Shown: one piece after another, positions 27,672-35,441 of the stretch
How positions within the stretch are numbered: position 1 is the stretch's first letter
How the letters are laid out: the number at the start of each line of letters is the position of its first letter
DNA from: JBBIOI01 sp037443425
GTDB taxonomy: Bacteria; Desulfobacterota; BSN033; UBA1163
Reading direction: 5' to 3'
NCBI GenBank assembly: GCA_037443425.1
Contig: JBBIOI010000008.1
Location: forward strand, 1-48,082
DNA: 48,082 nucleotides
Made by a program: the position numbers and the translations under genes
The notes under the pieces: model-generated
Told to the model about the DNA's origin: nothing
Seen by the model: the letters and a program-made list of their open reading frames with translations, nothing else
The model's database searches: none

Positions 27672-28247
27672 TTATTTTATAGGATTTCCCCCTTTTTCAA
27701 TAGGGATTAAAAATGAAATCAATGTGTCACCAATTTTAATCTGTCGGAAAAGTTGCCATCCATAACTATCTTCTAAAATGGGTTCCCGACGGTCATGTTC
27801 AATTACCAATATCGATTCCTCATGGTATATCCTTTCTGATTGGAGCTTTTTTAAGGTCTTTTCAATCAACCCTTTTTCATAGGGTGGATCCATTATAATG
27901 ATATCAAAAGATTCCCCTTTTGATTTGAGGATTCCAATAGCCCGATTCACATCTTTTGAAATAATCTCAGAATTTATTTTAAATCCACATTGTGCAAGGT
28001 TTCTCTCAATAAGTCTAATGGCCTGTCTTCCTTTCTCAACAAATACTGCCCTTTTTGCCCCTCTGCTCAGGGCTTCAATTCCTAAACTTCCAGTGCCTGC
28101 ATAAAGATCGAGAACAACTTTGCCCTCAATTAATCCACTTAAAACATTAAAGATCGTTTCCTTTACACGATCTGATGTTGGCCTAAGACACTGTTTTTTA
28201 GGACTGAAAAGTTTTTTACCTTTTAAGGAGCCACTAATTATACGCAT
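27672..28247 (-). CDS. rsmD: 16S rRNA (guanine-966 N2)-methyltransferase
   Basis: SAM-dependent methylation of G966 in 16S rRNA. The start MRIISGSLKGKKLFSPK and PTSDRVKETIFNVL are typical; SAM-binding motif I is LDLYAGTGSLGIEALSRGA, and the catalytic motif is MDPPYEKG. At 191 residues it is the standard length. Its first 10 nt overlap the end of the Mut7-C gene, indicating translational coupling. Confidence 0.94.
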   Translation of the reverse strand: MRIISGSLKGKKLFSPKKQCLRPTSDRVKETIFNVLSGLIEGKVVLDLYAGTGSLGIEALSRGAKRAVFVEKGRQAIRLIERNLAQCGFKINSEIISKDVNRAIGILKSKGESFDIIIMDPPYEKGLIEKTLKKLQSERIYHEESILVIEHDRREPILEDSYGWQLFRQIKIGDTLISFLIPIEKGGNPIK

Positions 28248-28732
28248 TCATTAAATCCTTGGGTCTGGTGATTAGGATCTTTTAGTAAGGCTTCAATCCT
28301 TTTTTTCATATTCTCCAGATGTGTTCCCGGCCAGTAAATCCTATTGCATTGTGGACAACGAGAGAATTCGTTATGATGAAGAAAGATATAATCAGGAACC
28401 ATTCCCTTTAAACCTTGTTTTGATATATTCTCAAGCCTTTTATTACATATTATACATCTTGAAAAATGATTTTCCTCTGAAAAAGAGATAACCCCCTTTG
28501 ATATTAGTTCTTTTAATTGTAGATAAAGGTCGTCTTCATTAATCCATATAATCCTACCTTTGTTCTCCTTATGAAAAATCTTTTTATTTCTCGTAATAAC
28601 AATCCGATCTTCATAACTGGCTATTTTGAGCAGGTCTTCGTGATTAATACCTTTATAATAAACAGTATCATAGCCTAAAATCCTTAGCCATTTAGCTAAT
28701 TTCCCAAACATACGATCGACAATAAATTTCAT
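28238..28732 (-). CDS. Mut7-C RNase-domain protein with zinc ribbon
   Basis: Putative nuclease with a PIN-like Mut7-C domain (residues about 1-80: MKFIVDRMFGKLAKWLRILGYD, then DRIVITRNKK) followed by a zinc-ribbon-like C-terminus with CIIC (C93, C96) and CPQC (C126, C129) plus the typical RIYWPGTH. The 164 residues match the stand-alone bacterial and archaeal form, which lacks the N-terminal ubiquitin-like domain found in some members. Its RNA target is not established. It lies between mtnP (4-nt overlap) and rsmD (10-nt overlap), i.e. among translation and RNA-modification genes. Confidence 0.82.
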   Translation of the reverse strand: MKFIVDRMFGKLAKWLRILGYDTVYYKGINHEDLLKIASYEDRIVITRNKKIFHKENKGRIIWINEDDLYLQLKELISKGVISFSEENHFSRCIICNKRLENISKQGLKGMVPDYIFLHHNEFSRCPQCNRIYWPGTHLENMKKRIEALLKDPNHQTQGFNECV

Positions 28733-29592
28733 TTTATATATTTTCCAATAAGTGGCTCTAAATCTTTCTTCGTTTTTTCTGGAATAAATTTTTTACCTGT
28801 GATGAGTGCATTCTTTAAGGCATTAGCGCAGATGCATTCCCTCTTTTCAGGGAGGTTTTTGATTGCATATCTGATTACACTTTTAGCTGTCTTAGTACTC
28901 TGGGCGAGAATCCTTAATACATCTCCAATTGAGACATCACCCGCCTCCTGGTGCCAGCAATCATAATCTGTAGCAAACGCAATTGTTGCGTAACAAATCT
29001 CAGCCTCCCGTGCGAGCTTAGCCTCAGGGAGGTTGGTCATACCAATTACATCGACTCCCCATGTACGATAGAGTCTTGACTCTGCCCTTGTCGAAAATTG
29101 TGGTCCCTCGATACAGAGATAAACCCCTTCTCTATGGACAGTAGCTCCAACTTCTACACCACCTTGAAAAAGGATCTGGCTTAATACAGGACAAACAGGG
29201 TCAGCAAAGCTTATATGACATACTATCCCATCACTGAAAAATGTATTCGGTCTTCCCTTGGTCTGGTCAATGAATTGGTTTGGTATAATCATATCTCCAG
29301 GATGTATTGACTCTTTCATAGAACCAACAGCACTAACACCAATGATCCATTGAACACCAAGAAGTTTCATCCCATAAATGTTTGCCCTGAAATTTAATGA
29401 TGATGGTTGAATCCGATGGCCTACACCGTGGCGAGGTAAAAATACTACCTTTACACCTTCCAGACGACCAATGATAAAAGAGTCTGAAGGTTCTCCAAAA
29501 GGAGTCTTTAAATCTATTTTTTGAACTTCTTCAAGCCCCTCCATTTCATAAAGGCCTGATCCACCTATTATACCCACTATCTTTTCAGTCAT
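28729..29592 (-). CDS. mtnP: S-methyl-5'-thioadenosine phosphorylase
   Basis: Phosphorolysis of methylthioadenosine (polyamine or SAM by-product) to adenine and methylthioribose-1-phosphate. Phosphorylase motifs include GIIGGSGLYEM near the N-terminus, PRHGVGHRIQPSSLNFRAN and ECYATIAFATDYDCW-type residues in the C-terminal half (TIAFATDYDCWH). I choose the ATG at 29592 because GGAGGG lies 4 nt before it; the ATG at 29613 adds seven residues without a ribosome binding site. The product is 287 residues. The DCWH segment suggests MTA rather than guanosine or inosine preference. It overlaps the next gene by 4 nt. Confidence 0.9.
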   Translation of the reverse strand: MTEKIVGIIGGSGLYEMEGLEEVQKIDLKTPFGEPSDSFIIGRLEGVKVVFLPRHGVGHRIQPSSLNFRANIYGMKLLGVQWIIGVSAVGSMKESIHPGDMIIPNQFIDQTKGRPNTFFSDGIVCHISFADPVCPVLSQILFQGGVEVGATVHREGVYLCIEGPQFSTRAESRLYRTWGVDVIGMTNLPEAKLAREAEICYATIAFATDYDCWHQEAGDVSIGDVLRILAQSTKTAKSVIRYAIKNLPEKRECICANALKNALITGKKFIPEKTKKDLEPLIGKYIK

Positions 29593-29673
29593 ATTACCCT
29601 CCGTTTTATTCAAAAATATTAATAAATTTCAAGTTATTCTGTCAAATAACCAAAAGAGATTCCGGAAAAATAT

Positions 29674-30717
29674 TTAAAATGAATCTCCAGATTTTCCTTG
29701 CAATTGACCACATGCTGCAGAAATATCACTCCCTTTGCTTTTTCTCACAATTGCAGTTAATCCTCCGTCCAATAAAATCTTTTGAAATTTCATTATCCTC
29801 TCTTCAGATGGTCTTTTAAATGGTATTTCTGGAGCTTCATTTAGAGGAATCAGATTTACTTTAGATGGGATCCCTTTTAGTAAATTAACCAGATCTTTAG
29901 CATCAGATGGTGAATCATTTTCTCCTTCGAGCAAAACATATTCAAATGTTATCCTTTCTCTTGGTCGAATAGGAAATTTTTTACATATCGAAAGAATCTC
30001 CTTTATTGGGTGAAGACGATTAATAGGCATTAGATATGTCCTTGTCTCATCATTTGATGCATTTAATGAGATAGCAAGACGAAATCGTATTTTTTCTTTT
30101 GACAGTCTTTCTAACTCTGGTATAAGGCCGACAGTAGAAAGGGTAACTCTTCTTGATGAGAAATTAAAGGCTTCTTGATGAGTCATAATCTCTATTGAAT
30201 TTACACAATTTTCATAATTATTTAACGGCTCACCCATTCCCATCATTACTATATTTGTTATAGAAGCCTTTCCATCTAAAATCTCTTTTACCATTATTAT
30301 CTGATTTAGTATCTCAGACAAAGTAAGGTTCCTTTTTAAACCCGTTTTACCCGTGAGACAGAATTTACAGCCCATTGCACAACCGACCTGTGTCGATATA
30401 CAGAGGGTAAGTCTATTTTTGTCTGGTATAAGTACACTTTCGATATTTTTACCATCATGAAGCCCAAAAAGAAACTTTTTAGTTCCATCTTTACTTTCTT
30501 CAATTCTTAATATATTAAGCCGAGATATAAAGGCGATTTCATTAAGGTCGTGACGAAAATCCTTAGAGAGGTTTGTCATTTCATCTATAAAGCGAACACC
30601 CTTCTTATATAGCCATCTTAGTATCTGCGCAGTCCTATACCTTTCCTTACCAAAAGATATGATAAGGGAGTTTAGTTCTTTTGTTGATAAATTTTTAAGG
30701 TCTATCTTCTCTTTCAA
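29674..30717 (-). CDS. rlmN: Dual-specificity RNA methyltransferase RlmN
   Basis: Radical-SAM methylation of A2503 in 23S rRNA and A37 of some tRNAs. The cluster ligands are C113, C117 and C120 (CAMGCKFC); the methyl-carrying second cysteine is in SAACGQL near residue 336. MGMGEPLNNY and SLNASNDETR are typical. Length 347. The start is a TTG whose last bases overlap the ndk TGA (4 nt), so it is translated by coupling; the upstream sequence has no clear ribosome binding site. Confidence 0.95.
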   Translation of the reverse strand: MKEKIDLKNLSTKELNSLIISFGKERYRTAQILRWLYKKGVRFIDEMTNLSKDFRHDLNEIAFISRLNILRIEESKDGTKKFLFGLHDGKNIESVLIPDKNRLTLCISTQVGCAMGCKFCLTGKTGLKRNLTLSEILNQIIMVKEILDGKASITNIVMMGMGEPLNNYENCVNSIEIMTHQEAFNFSSRRVTLSTVGLIPELERLSKEKIRFRLAISLNASNDETRTYLMPINRLHPIKEILSICKKFPIRPRERITFEYVLLEGENDSPSDAKDLVNLLKGIPSKVNLIPLNEAPEIPFKRPSEERIMKFQKILLDGGLTAIVRKSKGSDISAACGQLQGKSGDSF

Positions 30718-31133
30718 TATTTAAAGATCTCTAATGCATTAAAGAAATAATTTATCTCAAAGGAGGCAGTTTCAGGTCCATCTGAACCATGGACAATATT
30801 CTTTTCTATATTTGTGGCATATTGACGCCTTAGTGTTCCTTCTTTGGCCTTAGAAGGATCGGTGGATCCCATCAGCTCTCTCGTTTTCTGAATGGCATTT
30901 TCACCTTCAAGGACCATCACAACACAGGGGCCAGAGGACATGAAATTAGTCAAGCTTTCAAAAAAAGGTTTTCCCCGATGAACTGCATAAAAACCTTCTG
31001 CTTCTTTCTTATCTAAGAAAACCATCTTTAGACCTATAACTTTAAGACCGTTATCTTCAAATCGTTTGATTACTTCTCCAATAAGATGTTTTTCAACTCC
31101 ATCAGGTTTTACAATTGATAGCGTCCTTTCCAT
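30714..31133 (-). CDS. ndk: Nucleoside diphosphate kinase
   Basis: Balances NTP pools by phosphate exchange through a phosphohistidine. Active H115 lies in NIVHGSDGPETA; the N-terminus MERTLSIVKPDGV is standard. I choose the ATG at 31133, right after a GGAGGAG ribosome binding site; an upstream in-frame ATG at 31187 would add 18 unrelated residues and lies upstream of the likely transcription start. 139 residues, normal. First gene of a six-gene minus-strand operon (ndk, rlmN, mtnP, Mut7-C, rsmD, coaD). Confidence 0.95.
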   Translation of the reverse strand: MERTLSIVKPDGVEKHLIGEVIKRFEDNGLKVIGLKMVFLDKKEAEGFYAVHRGKPFFESLTNFMSSGPCVVMVLEGENAIQKTRELMGSTDPSKAKEGTLRRQYATNIEKNIVHGSDGPETASFEINYFFNALEIFKY

Positions 31134-31154
31134 ATTCTCCTCCTGTTTGTTAAA

Positions 31155-31183
31155 ATTATAATTTTTTAATATATTTTTCTCAA
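31155..31183 (-). promoter_or_regulatory. Sigma-70-type promoter of the ndk operon
   Basis: On the minus strand TTGAGA (31183-31178), a 17-nt A/T-rich spacer and a perfect TATAAT (31160-31155) precede ndk. Transcription would start near 31148, giving a leader of about 15 nt that contains the GGAGGAG ribosome binding site. This also supports the downstream ATG as the real ndk start. Confidence 0.6.
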
Positions 31184-31322
31184 ACAATAAATACTAAAAA
31201 TTAGAGTAATCATCTTTTTCCCCATGATGAGGTTATACGGCGTATCTGGCAAATTCTTTCTGGCGGCCTCGCGCCAATAAGCATCCCATTCTCCATTTAG
31301 CTTCAATATAAGAATTAAAGCT

Positions 31323-31401
31323 GTCATTCCTGCGAAGGCAGGAATTCAAGAAAGAAAAAAATTTATAAAAACAGCTGGATTCCCGTTTTCACGGGAATGA
31401 C
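31323..31401. repeat. 79-bp element with GTCATTCC terminal inverted repeats
   Basis: The ends are GTCATTCC (31323-31330) and GGAATGAC (31394-31401). Each half is itself a hairpin: ATTCCTGC-gaag-GCAGGAAT on the left and ATTCCCGT-tttc-ACGGGAAT on the right. The GTCATTCCCGCG...GGAATGAC type of dispersed palindrome is common in deltaproteobacterial and other genomes. It is non-coding and too small for a transposase. Confidence 0.7.
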
Positions 31402-31442
31402 GCAGGTTAGGATATAGATTAAATTATGCTTCGGATAAAGTA

Positions 31443-31466
31443 TAGCATTGAGATAAGTCAATGCTA
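31443..31466. repeat. Perfect 9-bp-arm hairpin
   Basis: TAGCATTGA (31443-31451) and TCAATGCTA (31458-31466) are exact inverse repeats with a 6-nt loop. No T-run follows on either strand, so it is not a standard terminator. It lies about 125 nt upstream of the NifU-like gene and could be a binding site or RNA hairpin. Confidence 0.5.
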
Positions 31467-31591
31467 CATAACTTGTCACCGGAAAAGAGGTGCTTCCAAA
31501 ATTAGATACGCCTTTTTATTTTCAATTTATTTATGTTATTATTAGTTAAAATTCATTAAGCATTCTCGAGTTAACGAAGGGAGGTGATAAG

Positions 31592-31810
31592 ATGAGAGAA
31601 AGTGTAGAGAAGGCCCTGGATAAGATTAGACCTACCCTTAGAGCTGATGGAGGAGATATTGAATTGATAGATGTAGTGGATGGGGTAGTTAAAGTGAGGC
31701 TTACAGGGGCATGTGGAGGTTGCCCAATGTCACAGATGACATTGAAGATGGGCGTTGAAAGGGCGCTTAAACAACAGGTTCCAGGGGTAAAGTCTGTAGA
31801 AACCGTTTAA
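31592..31810 (+). CDS. NifU-like C-terminal-domain Fe-S protein
   Basis: Small Fe-S scaffold or carrier of the NifU C-terminal family, 72 residues. The cluster-binding CGGCPMS (C41, C44) and the flanking RPTLRADGGDIELIDV and ALKQQVPGVKSVE are typical. It consists of this domain only, as in many anaerobes, and is expected to pass 4Fe-4S clusters to clients such as IspG and RlmN. Strong GGGAGGTGA ribosome binding site. nrdJ follows closely on the same strand. Confidence 0.93.
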   Translation: MRESVEKALDKIRPTLRADGGDIELIDVVDGVVKVRLTGACGGCPMSQMTLKMGVERALKQQVPGVKSVETV

Positions 31811-31852
31811 AAAGCCATCAAGGTATATAATTTACCTTCCATGGAGCCCTAT

Positions 31853-33586
31853 ATGGAAAGAATCCCTCTCACACCTCATGCCTTGAAAATCTTGGAAAAA
31901 AGGTATTTAAAGAAAGATTCTCAAGGGAATGTAGTGGAGTCTCCTCAGGAGATGTTTTTGCGTGTTGCAAATAATATAGCCGAAGCAGAGTTACTTTATA
32001 AAGACAGGACATCTCCTGAAGAACTTTCTGAGATTTTTTTTGAAATGATGTCAAGGTTAGATTTTCTTCCAAACTCTCCCTGTTTAATGAATGCGGGAAG
32101 AGAATTGCAACAATTGGCTGCCTGTTTTGTTCTTCCTATAGAAGATTCGCTTGATTCGATTTTTGAAACAGTAAAGCATACAGCCCTTATACATCAAAGT
32201 GGAGGAGGTACTGGCTTCTCATTCAGCCATTTAAGGCCAAAGGATGACCCGGTAAGCTCAACAGGCGGAATAGCAAGTGGTCCTGTTTCCTTTATGAGGG
32301 TATTTAATATGGCTACAGAGGTAATAAAACAAGGAGGGACAAGACGCGGGGCTAATATGGGTGTTTTGAGGGTAGACCATCCAGATATCATGGATTTCAT
32401 AACTATAAAGCAGAAACCGGGTGAGATGTCAAACTTCAATCTTTCAGTAGGAATAACAAAAAATTTTATGGAGGCTGTGGAGAAGGATGATAAGTTTGAC
32501 CTTATAAATCCGAGAACAAAAAAAGTAGTAAGACAGATTAAAGCGAAGGAGATTTTTGATGCTATTGTAACATCCGCATGGGAGACAGGTGACCCTGGTG
32601 TATTATTCCTGGATCGGATTAATGAGGCAAATCCAACCCCAAAACTTGGAGAAATAGAAAGCACTAACCCCTGTGGAGAGGTTCCACTGCTTCCTTATGA
32701 ATCTTGCGTTTTAGGATCGATCAATCTTTTACATATGCTTAAAGAGAAAGATGGAAGATATGAGGTAGATTTTGAGAAGTTAAAGAGAATAGTAAGATAT
32801 GCTGTACATTTCCTTGACAATGTTATAGATATGAGTAGATATCCACTTACTGAGATTAAGAAGGTTACTGAAGGGAACAGAAAGATTGGTTTGGGGGTGA
32901 TGGGTTTAGCACATTTTTTAATACGGCTTGGAATTCCTTATGATTCACAAAAGGCCTTGGAAGTGATAAGAGGATTAATGAGTTTTATTCAGTACAACGC
33001 AAGAGAGAAATCTATGGAGTTAGCAGAAAAGAGAGGTGTATTTCCAAACTTTAAAAATTCCATATACGATAGACCTGGAGGTATGAAGCTTAGAAACGCA
33101 ACCTTAACAACCATAGCACCAACAGGGACACTTAGTTTAATAGCAAATTGCTCAAGCGGGATAGAGCCTCTTTTTGCAGTAAAATTTACACGAAAGGCAC
33201 TGGATGATTTAGAGTTTGAAATCATTGATCCCCTTTTTATTGAAATAGGAGAAAAGGAAGGGTTTTTAAAACCTGATTTAATTAAAAGTCTATCTGAAGG
33301 GGCATCCATTAAAGATTTATCAGGTATTCCATCACATATAAAAGAACTTTTCAAGACAACGTTTGATATTTCGCCTTTATGGCATATAAAGATACAGGCT
33401 ACGTTTCAGGAGTTTACTGACAATGCTGTTTCTAAGACAATTAACTTTCCTCAAAATGCTACAAGGGATGAAGTAAAAGAGGCATTCTTGATAGCTTACA
33501 AAGAGCGATGTAAGGGTCTAACTATTTATAGAAGTGGTAGCAAGCCAGGACAGGTCCTTGTATGTGGAATAAAGCAGGTCTGTTAA
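31853..33586 (+). CDS. nrdJ: Adenosylcobalamin-dependent (class II) ribonucleotide reductase
   Basis: Oxygen-independent reduction of ribonucleotides to deoxyribonucleotides using adenosylcobalamin. The 10-stranded barrel domain is complete: LPNSPCLMNAGR, QLAACFVLPI (first redox Cys), SGGGTGFSFSHLRP, STNPCGEVPL (thiyl-radical Cys and Glu), then a TLTTIAPTGTLSLIANCSSGIEPL segment. A redox-active C-terminal pair (CGIKQVC) ends the protein. I choose ATG 31853 with GGAG 6 nt before it rather than ATG 31841, which has no ribosome binding site. 577 residues, the compact class II form lacking the long C-terminal zinc domain. Implies cobalamin use and a life able to be anaerobic. Confidence 0.93.
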   Translation: MERIPLTPHALKILEKRYLKKDSQGNVVESPQEMFLRVANNIAEAELLYKDRTSPEELSEIFFEMMSRLDFLPNSPCLMNAGRELQQLAACFVLPIEDSLDSIFETVKHTALIHQSGGGTGFSFSHLRPKDDPVSSTGGIASGPVSFMRVFNMATEVIKQGGTRRGANMGVLRVDHPDIMDFITIKQKPGEMSNFNLSVGITKNFMEAVEKDDKFDLINPRTKKVVRQIKAKEIFDAIVTSAWETGDPGVLFLDRINEANPTPKLGEIESTNPCGEVPLLPYESCVLGSINLLHMLKEKDGRYEVDFEKLKRIVRYAVHFLDNVIDMSRYPLTEIKKVTEGNRKIGLGVMGLAHFLIRLGIPYDSQKALEVIRGLMSFIQYNAREKSMELAEKRGVFPNFKNSIYDRPGGMKLRNATLTTIAPTGTLSLIANCSSGIEPLFAVKFTRKALDDLEFEIIDPLFIEIGEKEGFLKPDLIKSLSEGASIKDLSGIPSHIKELFKTTFDISPLWHIKIQATFQEFTDNAVSKTINFPQNATRDEVKEAFLIAYKERCKGLTIYRSGSKPGQVLVCGIKQVC

Positions 33587-33614
33587 TATAAAATTCTTAA
33601 AAAGGAGGGAAAAT

Positions 33615-34067
33615 ATGTTAAGAATAAAATTATGGATATCCTTATTTATAACGATCAGTTTTATTTATGGCTGTAGTGATCTTTTCTCTACCCGAACTAT
33701 TAGAGAAACCCCTCTACGTCAGCCAATATTGACTTCTTATGGATTTGCTGATATTCCCATTCCTCCGGGGATGGTATTGAATAGAAGAGAATCATTTATC
33801 TATGAGACTGGAAACACTAAAGCAGGGCTTCTCGTTTATGAAGGAAAAGGTGAGGCAGATAAAATATCATATTTCTATAAGCAGAATATGCCTAATTATA
33901 AGTGGAGACTTTTAAGCAATTTCGAGATCCATAATATCATGCTTACTTTTATTAAAGAGGGGTGGAGTAGTGTAATCTATATACTTCCTCAACAGGATGA
34001 AACGGTAAGATTAGAGATTAGGGTTGGACCAATTGAGATTAAGATTTTATCACAAACAAAGGAGTAA
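33615..34067 (+). CDS. Predicted lipoprotein of unknown function
   Basis: 150 residues with a lipoprotein signal peptide: basic start, hydrophobic core and lipobox IYGC with C20 as the lipidated residue. The mature part is a small alpha/beta domain containing FADIPIPPGM near its start and a LLVYEGKGEADKISYFYKQNM segment typical of envelope proteins of unknown role in deltaproteobacteria. AAGGAGGG ribosome binding site. I do not recognise a function. Next to ispE (16 nt) with no obvious metabolic link. Confidence 0.75.
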   Translation: MLRIKLWISLFITISFIYGCSDLFSTRTIRETPLRQPILTSYGFADIPIPPGMVLNRRESFIYETGNTKAGLLVYEGKGEADKISYFYKQNMPNYKWRLLSNFEIHNIMLTFIKEGWSSVIYILPQQDETVRLEIRVGPIEIKILSQTKE

Positions 34068-34083
34068 TATTAACTCTTAAAAA

Positions 34084-34938
34084 ATGATGAGAAAGGTAAG
34101 ATTAAAATCGCCTGCCAAGGTCAATTTGAGTCTGGAGATATTAAAAAAAAGGCAGGATGGTTATCATGAGATTCGTACAATGCTTCAAAAGATTAGCCTT
34201 TACGATATACTAAATTTTTCATTAGAAAAAGAAAAGGGGATATTTATCGAAACAGATCATCCCTCCCTACCAATAGGGAGAGATAACCTTGTTTATAAGG
34301 CTGCTGAGTCAATATTAAAAAGAATTAAATATAATGGCGGAGTAAGAATTAGAATTGAGAAGAGGATACCAATTGGAAGTGGTCTTGGAGGGGGAAGTAG
34401 TAATGCAGCTTCAACACTTAAAGCCCTGAACAAAATTTTTAAATTAGGTATGTCTGATAAGGCCCTTATGAAGATTGGGAGGGAGATTGGGGCAGATGTC
34501 CCTTTTTTCCTTTTTGATGGGTCAGCAATAGGTTTTGGCATTGGTGATAAATTAAAGGGGATAGAGATTCCACATCTTTGGTATATTTTGATATACCCTA
34601 ATTTTGAGGTCTCAACGAGATGGGCATATAAAAATTTTTTATTGACAAAAAACCAATTTCATCTTAAACTTCATACGTTTTTAAAATATATATATAATAT
34701 TCCTTCAATCCTACGAAATGATCTTGAGGGTGTTGTTTCAAAAGAATATCCGGAAATTGAGATTATGAAGAGGGCTTTACTCGATGTTGGTGCATTAGGA
34801 TCTTCAATGACGGGCAGTGGTCCTACTGTTTTTGGAATTTTTGATTCTAAAAGAGATATTAAAAAGGCCCTCGAGAAATTAAATATAGATTTTAAAGAGA
34901 GAGGTTGGACAATTATAGAAGCCCATGGTATAAATTAA
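34084..34938 (+). CDS. ispE: 4-diphosphocytidyl-2-C-methyl-D-erythritol kinase
   Basis: GHMP-family kinase of the MEP pathway, phosphorylating CDP-ME on the 2-OH. The N-terminal KSPAKVNLSLEILKKRQDGYHE is typical, the phosphate-binding motif is GSGLGGGSSNAAS near residue 100, and the C-terminal motif is GSSMTGSGPTVFG. 284 residues. The ribosome binding site is weak, so translation may depend on the upstream lipoprotein gene. As a GHMP kinase it was checked as a possible thrB; the GYHE and GLGGGSSNAAS pattern fits IspE instead. Confidence 0.95.
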   Translation: MMRKVRLKSPAKVNLSLEILKKRQDGYHEIRTMLQKISLYDILNFSLEKEKGIFIETDHPSLPIGRDNLVYKAAESILKRIKYNGGVRIRIEKRIPIGSGLGGGSSNAASTLKALNKIFKLGMSDKALMKIGREIGADVPFFLFDGSAIGFGIGDKLKGIEIPHLWYILIYPNFEVSTRWAYKNFLLTKNQFHLKLHTFLKYIYNIPSILRNDLEGVVSKEYPEIEIMKRALLDVGALGSSMTGSGPTVFGIFDSKRDIKKALEKLNIDFKERGWTIIEAHGIN

Positions 34939-34964
34939 GATAATAACTTAAACAAGGGGGTATT

Positions 34965-35231
34965 ATGGAAGTTACAGAGGTAAAAATATATCCGGTCAAT
35001 GAAGATAGGCTTAAGGCTTATGCGTCAATCACATTTGATAATTGTTTTATTGTAAGAGATTTGAAAGTAATTAAAGGAAATAACGGATTATTTGTTGCTA
35101 TGCCAAGTAAGAAAAGAAAGGATGGCTCATACAGGGATACTGCACACCCCCTAAATAATGAAACAAGGCAGATGATAGAATCGAAGGTTTTAGAAGAGTA
35201 CAATAAAGAGATTCAAAAAAACAAGACATAA
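34965..35231 (+). CDS. spoVG: SpoVG-family RNA-binding regulator
   Basis: 88-residue SpoVG protein; in Firmicutes, Borrelia and others a site-specific RNA/DNA-binding regulator. The family core is present: VTEVKIYPVNEDRLKAYASITFDNCFIVRDLKVI and FVAMPSKKRKDGSYRDTAHPLN. Ribosome binding site AAGGGGG. The ispE-spoVG-tRNA neighbourhood is also seen in deltaproteobacteria and Firmicutes. No sporulation genes are visible, so a general post-transcriptional role is more likely. Confidence 0.95.
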   Translation: MEVTEVKIYPVNEDRLKAYASITFDNCFIVRDLKVIKGNNGLFVAMPSKKRKDGSYRDTAHPLNNETRQMIESKVLEEYNKEIQKNKT

Positions 35232-35262
35232 TTAATGAAGGTCGATCCCAACCAATCATGAA

Positions 35263-35282
35263 TTGATCCATTAATGGATCAA
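35263..35282. repeat. Perfect 20-bp palindrome
   Basis: TTGATCCATTAATGGATCAA is identical to its own reverse complement. It lies 31 nt after spoVG and 85 nt before the tRNA. With no loop and no T-run it suits a dimeric DNA-binding protein better than a terminator. Confidence 0.55.
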
Positions 35283-35291
35283 GGGTTTCTG

Positions 35292-35320
35292 TTTAAAAAT
35301 CTTTTAAAATTTATTATAAT
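35292..35320 (+). promoter_or_regulatory. Candidate tRNA-Gln promoter
   Basis: TTTAAA (35292-35297), 17-nt spacer and TATAAT (35315-35320), about 45 nt before the mature tRNA 5' end. A second overlapping TATAAT at 35321 lacks a -35 partner. Confidence 0.35.
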
Positions 35321-35366
35321 TATAATAGAAAAAGGGATTTTTGAGAATTAATTTGACAAAAAAGGT

Positions 35367-35441
35367 TGGGGTGTCGTCAAGCGGTAAGACACAGGTCTTT
35401 GGAACCTGCATTCGGAGGTTCGAATCCTCCCACCCCAGCCA
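35367..35441 (+). tRNA. tRNA-Gln (anticodon TTG)
   Basis: Full cloverleaf by eye: acceptor TGGGGTG pairs with CACCCCA; D-arm with AGCGGTAAG; anticodon stem CAGGT/ACCTG around the loop CTTTGGA, giving anticodon TTG; T-arm GGAGG-TTCGAAT-CCTCC; discriminator G and an encoded CCA (35439-35441). 75 nt, single exon. A recombinase remnant follows within 170 nt, as is common for tRNA attachment sites. Confidence 0.97.

Larger units (their letters stand above)
31188..31591. other. Intergenic stretch between divergent ndk and nifU-like genes
   Basis: About 400 nt without a credible gene. It contains a 79-bp inverted-repeat element (31323-31401), a perfect 9-bp-stem hairpin (31443-31466), and a slightly GC-richer patch at about 31230-31300 with no recognisable coding content. 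The T/A-rich segment at 31520-31560 probably includes the promoter of the downstream gene, but no good -35/-10 pair is visible. Confidence 0.65.

Noticed and set aside
31262..31292. Minus-strand sigma-54-like sequence near GGATGCTTATTGGC
   Set aside because: GG and GC spacing fits, but the -12 half lacks TTGC and the ndk operon already has a better sigma-70 promoter.
34084..34938. The GHMP kinase as thrB (homoserine kinase)
   Set aside because: The N-terminal and GLGGGSSNAAS motifs fit IspE, and it is far from hom and thrC.
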